DNA of 39,619 nt. It comes from an uncultured Oscillospiraceae bacterium. GTDB lineage: Bacteria; Bacillota; Clostridia; Oscillospirales; Oscillospiraceae. The number at the start of each line of letters is the position of its first letter. Positions within the stretch are counted from its first letter, which is position 1. Both the position numbers and the translations under genes were made by a program. Positions 31,312 through 39,518 of the stretch are shown here, piece by piece. Location: positions 1 through 39,619 of the forward strand of contig CAKTQP010000017.1 in the NCBI GenBank assembly GCA_934597165.1. The letters are read 5' to 3'. The notes under the pieces are model-generated. The model was not told the DNA's origin, did no database searches, and saw only the letters and a program-made list of their open reading frames with translations.

Positions 31312-33261
31312 ATGCACAAACAAAACAGGATCAATCGACCCAGGTTGGCACTCATCGCCACCTATCCCAAAATGTCAGAGATTTTCATGCGCATTGCCAA
31401 CGAAGAGGGGATCCAGGCGTACAACGTCTCCGCCTCCTTTGAGGACGCCGTCCGCTATGCCAAGGAGTTAGAGCCAAAGGTGGACGCCATCCTCAGCCGA
31501 GGTTCCACAGCGAACTATATCAAGGATGCCGTGAACGTGCCCCTGATCTTCATCCCCATCACCCCCTTCGACCTCATCAGTGAGCTTCACAAGCACCACA
31601 TCCAGGGGGAGGAGATGGCATTCTTCCACTACAACCAGAAGATCGGTAATCTGGCGGACATTGAACGGATGTTCGACGTCAAGATCCACGAGTACATTTT
31701 CGAATCGGACGACGACATCCGCAACGGCATCCGCAATGCCAAACGCCGCGGCATCCAGACCATCGTCGGCGGCCAGGTCTCGGCCAAGTACGCCAATGAC
31801 CTGGGACTGCGGGGCATCTCCATCAGCGCCGGTGAGGACGCAGTGAACCGTTCCATCCGGGAGGCACTGCAAATTCTGGACGAGAAGCAGAAGGAGCGGG
31901 TCAAGACCGCCCGCATCCATTCCGCCTTTGACACCCTGTCGGAAGGGTTGATCGTGCTGGATGAACAGCAGCGGGTGGTGTTCTCCAACCGGTCGGTGAA
32001 CAAGATCCTGGCTCACACCATCGTCCCCGGCCAAACGCTGCCGGAACCGTTGGTGGATGAGCACCTGTCCCAGGTGTATCAGAGCAAGGAGGCGGAGCTG
32101 AACAGCATCAAGACCATCGGCAAGACCTCCATCACCTCCAGCCATCAGCCCATCTTCGCAGACGGCCAGTTCTCCGGTGTGGTGAGCACCTATGATGACG
32201 TGACCAAGGTCATCAATTTGGAGAAAAAGATACGGAATCAGCTGCATATGAAGGGATTTGAGGCAAAATATCACTTCGATGATATCCTCACCCAAGACCC
32301 GGAGATGCTCCGGATGAAGCAGTTCGCCGCCCTCATCGCCAAGACCGATTCCAGCGTCCTCATTGAGGGGGAATCGGGCACCGGCAAGGAGCTGTTCGCC
32401 CAGAGCATCCACAATGCCAGCGACCGCGCCTCCGGCCCCTTTGTGGCGGTGAACTGCGCCGCGATCCCGGAGAACCTGTTGGAGAGCGAGCTGTTCGGCT
32501 ATGAGCCCGGGGCGTTCACCGGGGCGAAAAAGGAGGGGAAAGCGGGGCTGTTCGAGCTGGCGCACAACGGGACGATCTTCTTAGATGAGATCGGCGAGCT
32601 GTCCATGCCCCTCCAGACCCGCCTCCTCCGTGTCCTACAGGAACGGGAGGTCATGCGCATCGGCGGCAGCCGACTGCTCTCCATCGACATCCGTGTCATC
32701 AGCGCCACCAACCAGGATCTGAAGCGAAATTCCGAGGAAAAGACCTTCCGGATGGATCTGTATTACCGTCTGAACGTCTTTAACCTGGTCATCCCGCCGC
32801 TGCGCCGCCGGAGCAACGATGTAGAACACCTGTTCCAGCTCTTCCTCCGCAATCACGATGTCTCCCTGCCCAAGGAGGAGCACGAGAAGCTCTATGCCTA
32901 CATCTCCAGCTACAGCTGGCCCGGCAACATCCGGGAGCTGCAAAACGTGGCGGAGCGGATGGCGCACCTGACCTCCTTGCAGCAGAGCGACCCGGAGATG
33001 TTCCCCTACCGCGGGGACATCACGGAGTACCTGGAGCTGTTGGGGCTGGATTTCTCCAGCAGCCAGACCAAGGAGCAGATGGACTTCCAATTCTCCTTGG
33101 ACAACGGGTTAAAGGGGGCGCTTTCCCAGATCGAGCGCCAGATCGTGGAACGGGTGTTGGAAGAATCCGACCAGAACCAGGTCACGGCGGCGGAAAAATT
33201 GAAGATCGGCAAGACCACATTGTGGCGAAAATTAAAGGAATCCGAGGAATTGCCTGACTGA
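31312..33261 (+). CDS. Sigma-54-dependent PrpR-type activator
   Basis: A 649-residue enhancer-binding protein. The N-terminal about 190 residues resemble the PrpR sensor domain (RLALIATYPKMSEIFMRIAN, then VDAILSRGSTANYIKDAVNV), followed by a PAS domain (about 205-310). The AAA+ domain comes next, with Walker A GESGTGKE (about 353-360) and the sigma-54-contacting GAFTGA (about 400-405), then a Walker B region IFLDEIGELS. A Fis-type helix-turn-helix (QVTAAEKLKIGKTTLWRKL) closes the protein. PrpR domains in other bacteria sense methyl-branched tricarboxylates, so this one could sense a branched dicarboxylate or its CoA ester. AAGGAG supports the start. It is third in the thioesterase-lyase-activator run and the likely master regulator of the sigma-54 genes here. 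Confidence 0.93.
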   Translation: MHKQNRINRPRLALIATYPKMSEIFMRIANEEGIQAYNVSASFEDAVRYAKELEPKVDAILSRGSTANYIKDAVNVPLIFIPITPFDLISELHKHHIQGEEMAFFHYNQKIGNLADIERMFDVKIHEYIFESDDDIRNGIRNAKRRGIQTIVGGQVSAKYANDLGLRGISISAGEDAVNRSIREALQILDEKQKERVKTARIHSAFDTLSEGLIVLDEQQRVVFSNRSVNKILAHTIVPGQTLPEPLVDEHLSQVYQSKEAELNSIKTIGKTSITSSHQPIFADGQFSGVVSTYDDVTKVINLEKKIRNQLHMKGFEAKYHFDDILTQDPEMLRMKQFAALIAKTDSSVLIEGESGTGKELFAQSIHNASDRASGPFVAVNCAAIPENLLESELFGYEPGAFTGAKKEGKAGLFELAHNGTIFLDEIGELSMPLQTRLLRVLQEREVMRIGGSRLLSIDIRVISATNQDLKRNSEEKTFRMDLYYRLNVFNLVIPPLRRRSNDVEHLFQLFLRNHDVSLPKEEHEKLYAYISSYSWPGNIRELQNVAERMAHLTSLQQSDPEMFPYRGDITEYLELLGLDFSSSQTKEQMDFQFSLDNGLKGALSQIERQIVERVLEESDQNQVTAAEKLKIGKTTLWRKLKESEELPD

Positions 33262-33271
33262 CCTGTTGGGA

Positions 33272-33285
33272 ATTCAAATTTGAAA
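33272..33285. promoter_or_regulatory. Activator-site palindrome before the isomerase operon
   Basis: ATTCAAATTTGAAA fits TTYCA-N4-TGRAA with one mismatch and lies only 29 bp upstream of the -24 element, just before the terminator stem. Confidence 0.55.
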
Positions 33286-33316
33286 CCGGAGTTGCAATCT
33301 GCAACTCCGGTTTTTT
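33286..33316 (+). terminator. Intrinsic terminator abutting a sigma-54 promoter
   Basis: A perfect 11-bp stem CCGGAGTTGCA/TGCAACTCCGG (33286-33296 with 33300-33310, loop ATC) and six T (33311-33316). The last two T are also the first two bases of the next -24 element (TTGGCA). Confidence 0.92.
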
Positions 33317-33331
33317 GGCATCAAAATTGCT
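33315..33331 (+). promoter_or_regulatory. Sigma-54 promoter of the isomerase-hydratase-transferase operon
   Basis: TTGGCATCAAAATTGCT, correct -24/-12 elements, 62 bases before the start codon at 33393 and one base different from the element at 28155. Confidence 0.93.
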
Positions 33332-33392
33332 CTTTTCTTTGGTAGTTCAGATCGACGTGTGATCCATCAACAACCAAAGGAGGCAACGCACT

Positions 33393-34550
33393 ATGTACAG
33401 TGATATGTTCGGATGTCGCTGTGCCATCATCCGTGGCGGCACCAGCAAGGGCATCTTTTTCAAGCAAAACGATCTCCCCAGTGACCCGATCCTCCGGGAT
33501 AAGGTCATCCTCTCCGTCTTTGGCAGCCCTGACGTCCGTCAGATCGACGGGCTGGGTGGGGCGGACGTGCTGACCAGCAAGCTGGCCATCATCGCGCCCT
33601 CCGCCAGAGCGGACGCGGACATCGACTACACCTTCGGCCAGGTCAGCTTTGAGAAGGCGTTCATCGACTACGGCGGCAACTGCGGCAACATCTCCTCCGC
33701 CGTCGGCCCCTTCGCCATTGATGAAGGGATGGTACCGGCAGTGGAGCCGGTGACCACAGTGCGCATCCACCTGACCAACAGCGGCAAGATCCTGGTGGCA
33801 GAGGTGCCCGTGAAGGACGGCAAGGCTATGGTGGAAGGCGACTGCGTGATCGACGGGGTGCCCGGTTCCGGCGCCCGCATCAACATGGACTGGTCGGACA
33901 CTGCCGGTTCCGTCTGCGGCACCCTCCTGCCCACCGGCCACGCCAAGGACCTCTTCACCATCGACGGCAAGGAATACCCCGTCTCCCTGGTGGACATGGG
34001 CAATCCTCTGGTCTTTATCCATGCCAGCAGCCTGGGGATGGTGGGCACCGAGTCTCCGGCCGAGATCGAGGGCAATCCGGTCTGGATGGAGACCATCGAA
34101 AAGATCCGCAGCAGAGCAGCGAAGATCTTTGGACTGGTAAAACGAGAAGAGGACGCCACGGAACAGAGCCCCTACGCCCCCTTTTTCGCCATCCTCTCCT
34201 CCCCCGCTCCCTATCGCACCCTCAACGGGGCAGCGGTACAGGCGGAGGATGTGGATCTGGTCTCTCGCCTGCTGTTCATGCTGAAAATGCACAAGGCGTA
34301 CCCCATCACCGGCACCGTCTGCACCGGCGCTGCGGCTCGGATTCCGGGCAGCGTGGCCTGGGAGGTGATCCCGGAGGCGCTACGGAGCAACCCGGAGGTG
34401 CGCATCGGCCATCCCAGCGGCGTCATCAACGTGGCAGTAGAGGCGCACAGCGACGGGGCGGAGGCGAAGATCGAAAAGGTGAAGATCTTCCGCACCTCAA
34501 GACGACTGATGGATGGCGTCGCTTACGTGAAAAACACTGTGATCCATTGA
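33393..34550 (+). CDS. mii: Methylitaconate delta-isomerase homologue (PrpF family)
   Basis: A 385-residue PrpF-family isomerase that shifts a C=C bond by proton transfer. It is strongly similar to the 3-methylitaconate isomerase of Eubacterium barkeri through GGTSKGIFFKQNDLP, LRDKVILSVFGSPDVRQIDG, GADVLTSKLAII, YGGNCGNISSAVGPFAIDE, DVDLVSRLLFML, CTGAAARIPG and RIGHPSGVI. Lys63 (TSK) and Cys97 (GNCGN) align with the lysine and cysteine assigned to catalysis in that enzyme. Length is the same. It would interconvert 3-methylitaconate and 2,3-dimethylmaleate, or itaconate and citraconate. AAAGGAGG lies nine bases before the ATG. First gene of a four-gene sigma-54 operon. Confidence 0.88.
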   Translation: MYSDMFGCRCAIIRGGTSKGIFFKQNDLPSDPILRDKVILSVFGSPDVRQIDGLGGADVLTSKLAIIAPSARADADIDYTFGQVSFEKAFIDYGGNCGNISSAVGPFAIDEGMVPAVEPVTTVRIHLTNSGKILVAEVPVKDGKAMVEGDCVIDGVPGSGARINMDWSDTAGSVCGTLLPTGHAKDLFTIDGKEYPVSLVDMGNPLVFIHASSLGMVGTESPAEIEGNPVWMETIEKIRSRAAKIFGLVKREEDATEQSPYAPFFAILSSPAPYRTLNGAAVQAEDVDLVSRLLFMLKMHKAYPITGTVCTGAAARIPGSVAWEVIPEALRSNPEVRIGHPSGVINVAVEAHSDGAEAKIEKVKIFRTSRRLMDGVAYVKNTVIH

Positions 34551-34564
34551 TGGGAAGGAATGTT

Positions 34565-35839
34565 ATGGGAAAAACAATGTCTGAAAAAATCCTGGCCAAA
34601 GCCGCCGGCTTGGAGCAGGTTTCCGCAGGAGATATCATCTGGGTGAACGTGGACAAGGCCATGATGGACGATATTCTAGGCCCCAGAGTGCAGATCGCGG
34701 AAGATATGAAGGAGATCCGGGATCAGGTCTGGGACACCGATAAGACCGTCATCATCTCCGACCACTACACACCCCCCGCCAGCATCAAACAGGCGGAGAT
34801 CGTCAAGTTCACCCGGGACTGGGCCTGCGAGCACAACATCGACAACTACTATGAATTCGTCGGCCCCTGCCACCAGATCATGGCGGAGCGGGGACACGTC
34901 CGCCCCGGCGCCATCGTCCTGGGGACGGACAGCCACACCTGCACCGGCGGCGCCTTTGGCGCTTTCGCCACCGGTGTTGGTTCTACAGAGATGATGGGGG
35001 TGCTGGTCACCGGCAAGACCTGGCTCCGGGTGCCCGACACCATCAAGGTGGTCTGGAAGGGCGAGCTGCCCACCGGCGTCATGGCCAAGGACGTCTCCCT
35101 GCACACCATCAACACCATCGGCCACGCCGGTGCCACCTACAAGGCCATCGAATACTGTGGCGACACCATTGAAGGGTTGTCCATCGACGAACGGATGTGC
35201 ATCTCCAACATGGCAGTGGAGATGGGGGCCAAGGTGGGGCTGATCGCGCCGGACGCCAAGACCCAGCAGTTCCTGCAGGCGCATCATGTGGATTGGACGG
35301 TGGCGGATGCCATTGTCAGCGACCAGGATGCCACCTACTGCTCGGAATACCTCTTCCTGGCCAAGGATCTGGAACCTCAGGTGGCCCGTCCCCATGCCGT
35401 AGACAACGTACACAACGTGTCCGCTGTAGGCAATATTCCCATCCACCAGGCCTATCTGGGCTCCTGCACCGGCGGGCGCTATCACGACCTGGAGATGGCG
35501 GCGATGATCCTGCGCGGGAAGAAGATCGCCAAGGGGACCCGTCTGCTGGTCTCCCCCGCTTCTGACGAGATCTGGCGCAGAGCGGATCGGGACGGCATCC
35601 TGAGCGTCCTGGCGGAAGCAGGCGCGGACATCCTCGGCCCCACCTGCGGGGTCTGCGTGGGCCTGCATTCCGGTATGCTGGCCGGTGGGGAGAACTGTAT
35701 CTCCTCCTCCAACCGCAATTTCATCGGCCGCATGGGCAGCAAGGAGGCAGGGATCTATCTGGCCTCCCCCATGACGGTGGCTGCCAGCGCTGTGACCGGT
35801 TATGTGACCGACCCCAGAGAATGTTTGAAGGAGGTTTGA
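34565..35839 (+). CDS. dmdA: Dimethylmalate/isopropylmalate-type dehydratase, large subunit
   Basis: A 424-residue aconitase-superfamily large subunit (LeuC/DmdA type) carrying the 4Fe-4S cluster. Cluster cysteines lie in LGSCTGGR and GPTCGVCVGLHSGML; substrate-loop signatures are DHYTPPAS, LGTDSHTCTGGAFGAFATGVG and NRNFIGRMGS. Beside the isomerase it most likely hydrates dimethylmaleate (or citraconate) to dimethylmalate (citramalate), as DmdAB does in nicotinate fermenters. A LeuC role cannot be excluded, but no leuA or leuB is near. ATG at 34565 chosen for AAGGA five bases upstream; in-frame TTG/ATG codons a few codons earlier overlap the preceding stop. Confidence 0.88.
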   Translation: MGKTMSEKILAKAAGLEQVSAGDIIWVNVDKAMMDDILGPRVQIAEDMKEIRDQVWDTDKTVIISDHYTPPASIKQAEIVKFTRDWACEHNIDNYYEFVGPCHQIMAERGHVRPGAIVLGTDSHTCTGGAFGAFATGVGSTEMMGVLVTGKTWLRVPDTIKVVWKGELPTGVMAKDVSLHTINTIGHAGATYKAIEYCGDTIEGLSIDERMCISNMAVEMGAKVGLIAPDAKTQQFLQAHHVDWTVADAIVSDQDATYCSEYLFLAKDLEPQVARPHAVDNVHNVSAVGNIPIHQAYLGSCTGGRYHDLEMAAMILRGKKIAKGTRLLVSPASDEIWRRADRDGILSVLAEAGADILGPTCGVCVGLHSGMLAGGENCISSSNRNFIGRMGSKEAGIYLASPMTVAASAVTGYVTDPRECLKEV

Positions 35840-35840
35840 G

Positions 35841-36335
35841 ATGACTTCTACCATCAAAGGCACCGTCCTGAAATACGGCGACAACATCAACACCGACATT
35901 ATCTCCCCTCCTCAGTACATGGAACTGAGCATCGAAGAGGCGTGCAAGTACGCCATGAGCGGTGTGGACCCTGAGTTTTACAACAAAATGCAGCCCGGCA
36001 TGATCCTGGTGGCCGGTTCCAATTTCGGCTCCGGCTCCAGCAGGGAGACCTCTCCGCTGACCCTGAAATATCTGGGGGTGGGGGCCATTGTAGCCAAGTT
36101 TTTCGCCCGCATCTTTTACCGCAACAGCATCAACCTGGGCATCCCCCTGCTGGAATGTCCGGAGGCGGACAAGATCAAAGATCATCACGAGATTGAGATC
36201 CTTTTACAGGAAGGGATCATTGAGAACCTGACCACCGGCGAGCGTTACACTTGCAGCAAGATCCCCAGCCACATCATGGAGCTGATCCAGGATGGCGGCC
36301 TGGTGGCAAATTTGAAGAAGCAGTTTGAGCATTGA
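35841..36335 (+). CDS. dmdB: Dimethylmalate/isopropylmalate-type dehydratase, small subunit
   Basis: A 164-residue swivelling small subunit (LeuD/DmdB type): KYGDNINTDIISPPQYM at the start, then VAGSNFGSGSSRE with the S-S-R-E substrate loop, and FFARIFYRNSINLGIPLLE. It completes the active site of the large subunit. It begins one base after the preceding stop, with AAGGAGG upstream, so the two subunits are made together. Length fits LeuD-type subunits. Confidence 0.9.
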   Translation: MTSTIKGTVLKYGDNINTDIISPPQYMELSIEEACKYAMSGVDPEFYNKMQPGMILVAGSNFGSGSSRETSPLTLKYLGVGAIVAKFFARIFYRNSINLGIPLLECPEADKIKDHHEIEILLQEGIIENLTTGERYTCSKIPSHIMELIQDGGLVANLKKQFEH

Positions 36336-36470
36336 ATGAGCATCATCCCAGCGGGTCTGGCGAGGCTGAGGACGCAGGTTGAGAGAAGTTGAAAGAGATC
36401 GCAACGGATGCGTGGAACAGCGGACGACATGCCCACTGGGAGACAAAGTGATCGGAGGTTTATAAGAACG

Positions 36471-37664
36471 ATGAATGGTGCATTAAATGGCGTTAAAGTA
36501 TTGGATCTGAGCCGCGTTCTGGCCGGTCCCTTCTGCACGATGATGTTGGCGGATATGGGGGCGGACGTGATCAAGGTGGAAATGCCCGGCAAGGGCGATG
36601 ACAGCCGTGCCTTCCCCCCCTACGTCAACGACGAGAGCGTCTACTTTATGAATATGAACCGCAACAAGCGGGGCATCACCTTGAATCTGAAGTCGGAACA
36701 GGGGAAGGAAGTGTTCCGGAAGCTGGTCAAAGAGGTGGATATCCTGATCGAGAATTACCGTCCCGGCACCATGGAGAAGATGGGGCTGGGGTATGAGGAG
36801 CTGAAGAAGCTCAACCCCAAGCTGGTCTACGGCTGTGTCTCCGGCTTCGGCCACACCGGCCCCTACTCCAAGCGGGCGGGATATGACATCGTGGGTCAGG
36901 GCATGAGCGGCCTGATGAGCGTCACCGGCTGGGCGGACGGCCCTGCCACCCGCTGCGGCGCGCCGATGTCCGACGTCATGGGCGGCATCTCCCTCTGTGC
37001 CGGCGTCCTGGGCGCCCTGCACTACGCCACCACCACCGGCATCGGCCAGAAGGTGGACATCGCCCTGGTAGACACCCTGGTGGCCAGTATGCAGAACATC
37101 AACATGATCTACCTGGCCACCGGCCGCCTGCCCCAGCGCATCGGCAACCGCTACGAGTCCAGCTACCCCTATGACACCTTCCCCTGTAAGGATGGTACGG
37201 ATGTGGTCATCGGCTGCGCCAACGACAAGTTCTTCTACATCCTGTGCGACTTCATGGGCAAGCCCGAGTTGAAGGAGGATCCCCGCTTTGCCAAGAACGC
37301 GGATCGGGTCAAAAATCACGCGCTCCTCCGCCCCATCGTCATGGAATGGACCCTCTCTCAGGACAGCAGCACCGTGGTCGATCTGCTCCTGTCCAAGGGC
37401 GTCCCCACCTGCCCCATCTACAACATTGAGCAGGTCACCCAGGATCCCCAGATCGCCGGTGCGCGGGAGATGTTCATCGAACGGGAATACCCCAATGTGG
37501 GCAACCTGAAGGTCACCAACACCCACATCAAGATGAGCGAGACCAAGCCCTGCTTCCGCACCCCCTCCCCCCTGTTGGGACAGCACAATCACGAGGTCTT
37601 CTCCCAGGTACTGGGGATGAGCGAAGCAGAGATCGCGGCCATGGCAGAGAACCACGTTATCTGA
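36471..37664 (+). CDS. Class III (CaiB/BaiF) CoA-transferase
   Basis: A 397-residue family III CoA-transferase: VLDLSRVLAGPFCTMMLADM, GADVIKVEMP, NRNKRGITLNL and ENYRPGTMEKMG. The covalent-catalysis Asp168 in APMSDVMGG corresponds to Asp169 of formyl-CoA transferase. These enzymes move CoA between carboxylic acids; known members activate citramalate using succinyl-CoA. Last gene of the isomerase-hydratase operon, so activation of the hydrated dicarboxylate for the HMG-CoA-lyase-like enzyme is the natural reading. Start at 36471 with GGAGG 12 bases upstream; a longer in-frame start at 36408 adds non-family sequence. A 135-base gap to the preceding gene holds no other feature I can see. Confidence 0.88.
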   Translation: MNGALNGVKVLDLSRVLAGPFCTMMLADMGADVIKVEMPGKGDDSRAFPPYVNDESVYFMNMNRNKRGITLNLKSEQGKEVFRKLVKEVDILIENYRPGTMEKMGLGYEELKKLNPKLVYGCVSGFGHTGPYSKRAGYDIVGQGMSGLMSVTGWADGPATRCGAPMSDVMGGISLCAGVLGALHYATTTGIGQKVDIALVDTLVASMQNINMIYLATGRLPQRIGNRYESSYPYDTFPCKDGTDVVIGCANDKFFYILCDFMGKPELKEDPRFAKNADRVKNHALLRPIVMEWTLSQDSSTVVDLLLSKGVPTCPIYNIEQVTQDPQIAGAREMFIEREYPNVGNLKVTNTHIKMSETKPCFRTPSPLLGQHNHEVFSQVLGMSEAEIAAMAENHVI

Positions 37665-37693
37665 TCGTTTCCTCACTCCAACCCAAACAAACA

Positions 37694-37730
37694 CCCCACG
37701 CAAAGTCACATTCGCCTCTGCGTGGGGCTT
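37694..37730 (+). terminator. Intrinsic terminator of the catabolic operon
   Basis: The nine-bp stem CCCCACGCA/TGCGTGGGG (37694-37702 with 37719-37727) followed by CTTTCT. Thirty bases after the CoA-transferase stop. Confidence 0.75.
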
Positions 37731-37747
37731 TCTATCTCCCAAAGTGA

Positions 37748-37793
37748 AAACAGACAGACCGTTCCCCTCTTCGCAAGCGATGGGAACGGTCTG
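37748..37793 (-). terminator. Probable terminator of rpoN
   Basis: A 12-bp stem CAGACCGTTCCC/GGGAACGGTCTG (37755-37766 with 37782-37793) followed on the minus strand by TCTGTTTTC. It lies between the convergent CoA-transferase and rpoN genes. Confidence 0.7.
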
Positions 37794-37843
37794 TTCTCAT
37801 ACGGCAGCCACTACTGCCGCTCTGTTTCTTTTTCATACAGCGG

Positions 37844-37857
37844 TTTCAAATCTGAAA
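37844..37857. promoter_or_regulatory. Activator-type palindrome at the 3' end of rpoN
   Basis: TTTCAAATCTGAAA is a perfect TTYCA-N4-TGRAA palindrome, extended to CGGTTTCA...TGAAACCG. It lies between two gene ends, where no promoter is expected; a hairpin role is also possible. Confidence 0.45.
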
Positions 37858-37865
37858 CCGTCCTT

Positions 37866-39245
37866 TCACACGTCTTTCCGACAGCCCGCCGTGGGGATCC
37901 CCAGCTCTGCCCGATACTTCGCCACCGTCCGACGGGAGATGTGGATGCCCTGTCGTTCCAATTCCGTCACCAGACTGCTGTCGCTGTGGGGCTTGTGCTT
38001 GTCCTCTTGCCGGATGAGCTGCTGGATGTGCCGCTTCACCTCCGCCGTGCTCATCGCTTCCGCCCCCTCTCCCGTCTCGCTGTGGAAGGGCACTGCCGCC
38101 ACAAAGAACGCCTTCATGGGGAAGGTGCCCAAGGGGGTCTGGACATATTTATCCCGAATGGCGCGGCTGACAGTGGAATCATGCAGTCCCACCGCTTTCG
38201 CCGCCTGTTTTAAGGTCAACGCCTTCATAGAGCCACTCCCCTCAAAGAAGGGACGCTGATAGACCAGGAGGAAATGGGCCAATTTGAGGATGGTCTGCCG
38301 CCGTTTTTCCACACAACTACTCAAAAACAGCGCCTGCCGCTTCTTCTCCTGATAATACTGACGGAAGGAGTCGTCCAGATGGTGCACTCCCATATTTTGA
38401 TACTCCCGGTGCAGGGACACGCTCCCTGCCCAGTTGTCGTTGAGGGAGATGGTCCAACTGTTGCTGTCACAGCGATAGATGATGTCCGGCACCACAAAGC
38501 TGCTCCCTGCCGCCACCAGCCCGTTCAAGGGCTTGGGATTGAGCGTGCGCAGGAGAGCAGTACATTTTTTCACTTGGTTCAGGGAGATGTTCTGCGCGCT
38601 GGCGATCTTTTGATACCGATGGGCGGCCACATCCTCCAAATGGAAGGCGATGAGATTGCGCAGCACTTGGTTGTCCGGATACAGCTTCTCCGCCTGCAAC
38701 CGCAGACAGTCCGCCAGATCATATGCCCCCACGCCGGTGGGCGTCAGCTGTTGGATGGCAGCCACCGCCGCCTCCATCTCCCGCCGGTCACTCCCGGTCA
38801 GATACGCCAGCTCCTCCACGCCAATGCGGAGGTAACCGTTGTCATCCACCAGTTCTACCAGGTAGTTGAGCAGCTGCTCCTCCCGTGGGGTACTGGTAAA
38901 ATGATTGAGCTGAGAGCGCAAAAAGTCCGCCGTGCTCTCCTCCTGCTGGTCTGGGATGTCATAATAATCCGACGGCTCCGTGCTCTTCCGGGCATAGCTC
39001 CGCTGCCCCTGCTCCTCCCGGTATTCCACCGAAACTTGGGTCAACGCGCCGCTCTCATCCTGTTGATACCGCTCCAACCGCTCCGGCTGGTCATACTCCA
39101 CGCTTACCAACGGGTTCTGCAACTCCTGTTCTTGCAAAAAGCACTTCAAGTCATAGTTATTCATGGCCAAAACATGCAGGGAATAGATCTGCTGCTGGGA
39201 CAAGGTCTGCCGTTGTTCCAGCTGATTGGTCAGGGTGAAATTCAT
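37866..39245 (-). CDS. rpoN: RNA polymerase sigma-54 factor RpoN
   Basis: A 459-residue sigma-54 factor. Region I is at the N-terminus (LEQRQTLSQQQIYSLHVLAM, then ELQNPLVSVEYDQ, the Q-rich part that contacts activators). The core-binding domain follows (LTPTGVGAYDLADCLRLQAE, LNPKPLNGLVAAGSSFVVPD). The DNA-binding domain ends in the RpoN box RRTVAKYR, which reads the -24 element. Start at 39245 (MNFTLTNQLE) because GGAGG lies ten bases upstream and inside a longer GTG-started reading. Transcribed from a consensus sigma-70 promoter, convergent with the catabolic operon and divergent from the oxidoreductase gene. Confidence 0.95.
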   Translation of the reverse strand: MNFTLTNQLEQRQTLSQQQIYSLHVLAMNNYDLKCFLQEQELQNPLVSVEYDQPERLERYQQDESGALTQVSVEYREEQGQRSYARKSTEPSDYYDIPDQQEESTADFLRSQLNHFTSTPREEQLLNYLVELVDDNGYLRIGVEELAYLTGSDRREMEAAVAAIQQLTPTGVGAYDLADCLRLQAEKLYPDNQVLRNLIAFHLEDVAAHRYQKIASAQNISLNQVKKCTALLRTLNPKPLNGLVAAGSSFVVPDIIYRCDSNSWTISLNDNWAGSVSLHREYQNMGVHHLDDSFRQYYQEKKRQALFLSSCVEKRRQTILKLAHFLLVYQRPFFEGSGSMKALTLKQAAKAVGLHDSTVSRAIRDKYVQTPLGTFPMKAFFVAAVPFHSETGEGAEAMSTAEVKRHIQQLIRQEDKHKPHSDSSLVTELERQGIHISRRTVAKYRAELGIPTAGCRKDV

Positions 39246-39346
39246 GTTTAATATACCTCCGATCACAAGACAACGTTCAACACGCTGGTCTGAACGAGGG
39301 AATGGAGGCAGATTAAGAGAGTTGAAAGAGATGAATTTACTTTTTT

Positions 39347-39377
39347 ATTATAGCACACGGACTGGCAGGATTGTCAA
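39347..39377 (-). promoter_or_regulatory. Sigma-70 promoter of rpoN
   Basis: On the minus strand, TTGACA (39372-39377) and TATAAT (39347-39352) are 19 bp apart, with an extended TG before the -10 box. Both boxes match consensus fully. Confidence 0.82.
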
Positions 39378-39449
39378 TTCCCAATTTCCAGAAGGGCGCT
39401 ATGGGCGACATTTTTCACAAAAAAGGAAAACAACCGGCGTCCGCCTCTT

Positions 39450-39466
39450 TTGGCTTTGGAATTGCT
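39450..39466 (+). promoter_or_regulatory. Sigma-54 promoter of the pyruvate oxidoreductase gene
   Basis: TTGGCTTTGGAATTGCT. The spacing and the -12 TTGCT are right; the -24 element has T for the usual A (TGGCT). It lies 53 bases before the start codon. Confidence 0.78.
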
Positions 39467-39518
39467 CTTTTCTATAGCATCGAAACCACAGAGCATCAAA
39501 GGAGGTTCCCAATCCAAA

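Noticed and set aside
34565..36335. Isopropylmalate isomerase LeuCD for leucine synthesis
   Set aside because: The motifs are shared with LeuCD, but the genes lie between a methylitaconate-isomerase homologue and a CoA-transferase under a sigma-54 promoter, with no leuA or leuB nearby. Kept as a less likely alternative.
36387..39331. Short shared sequence AGTTGAAAGAGAT before the CoA-transferase and before rpoN
   Set aside because: Only about 13 bases and two copies with differing context; too little to call a regulatory element or repeat.
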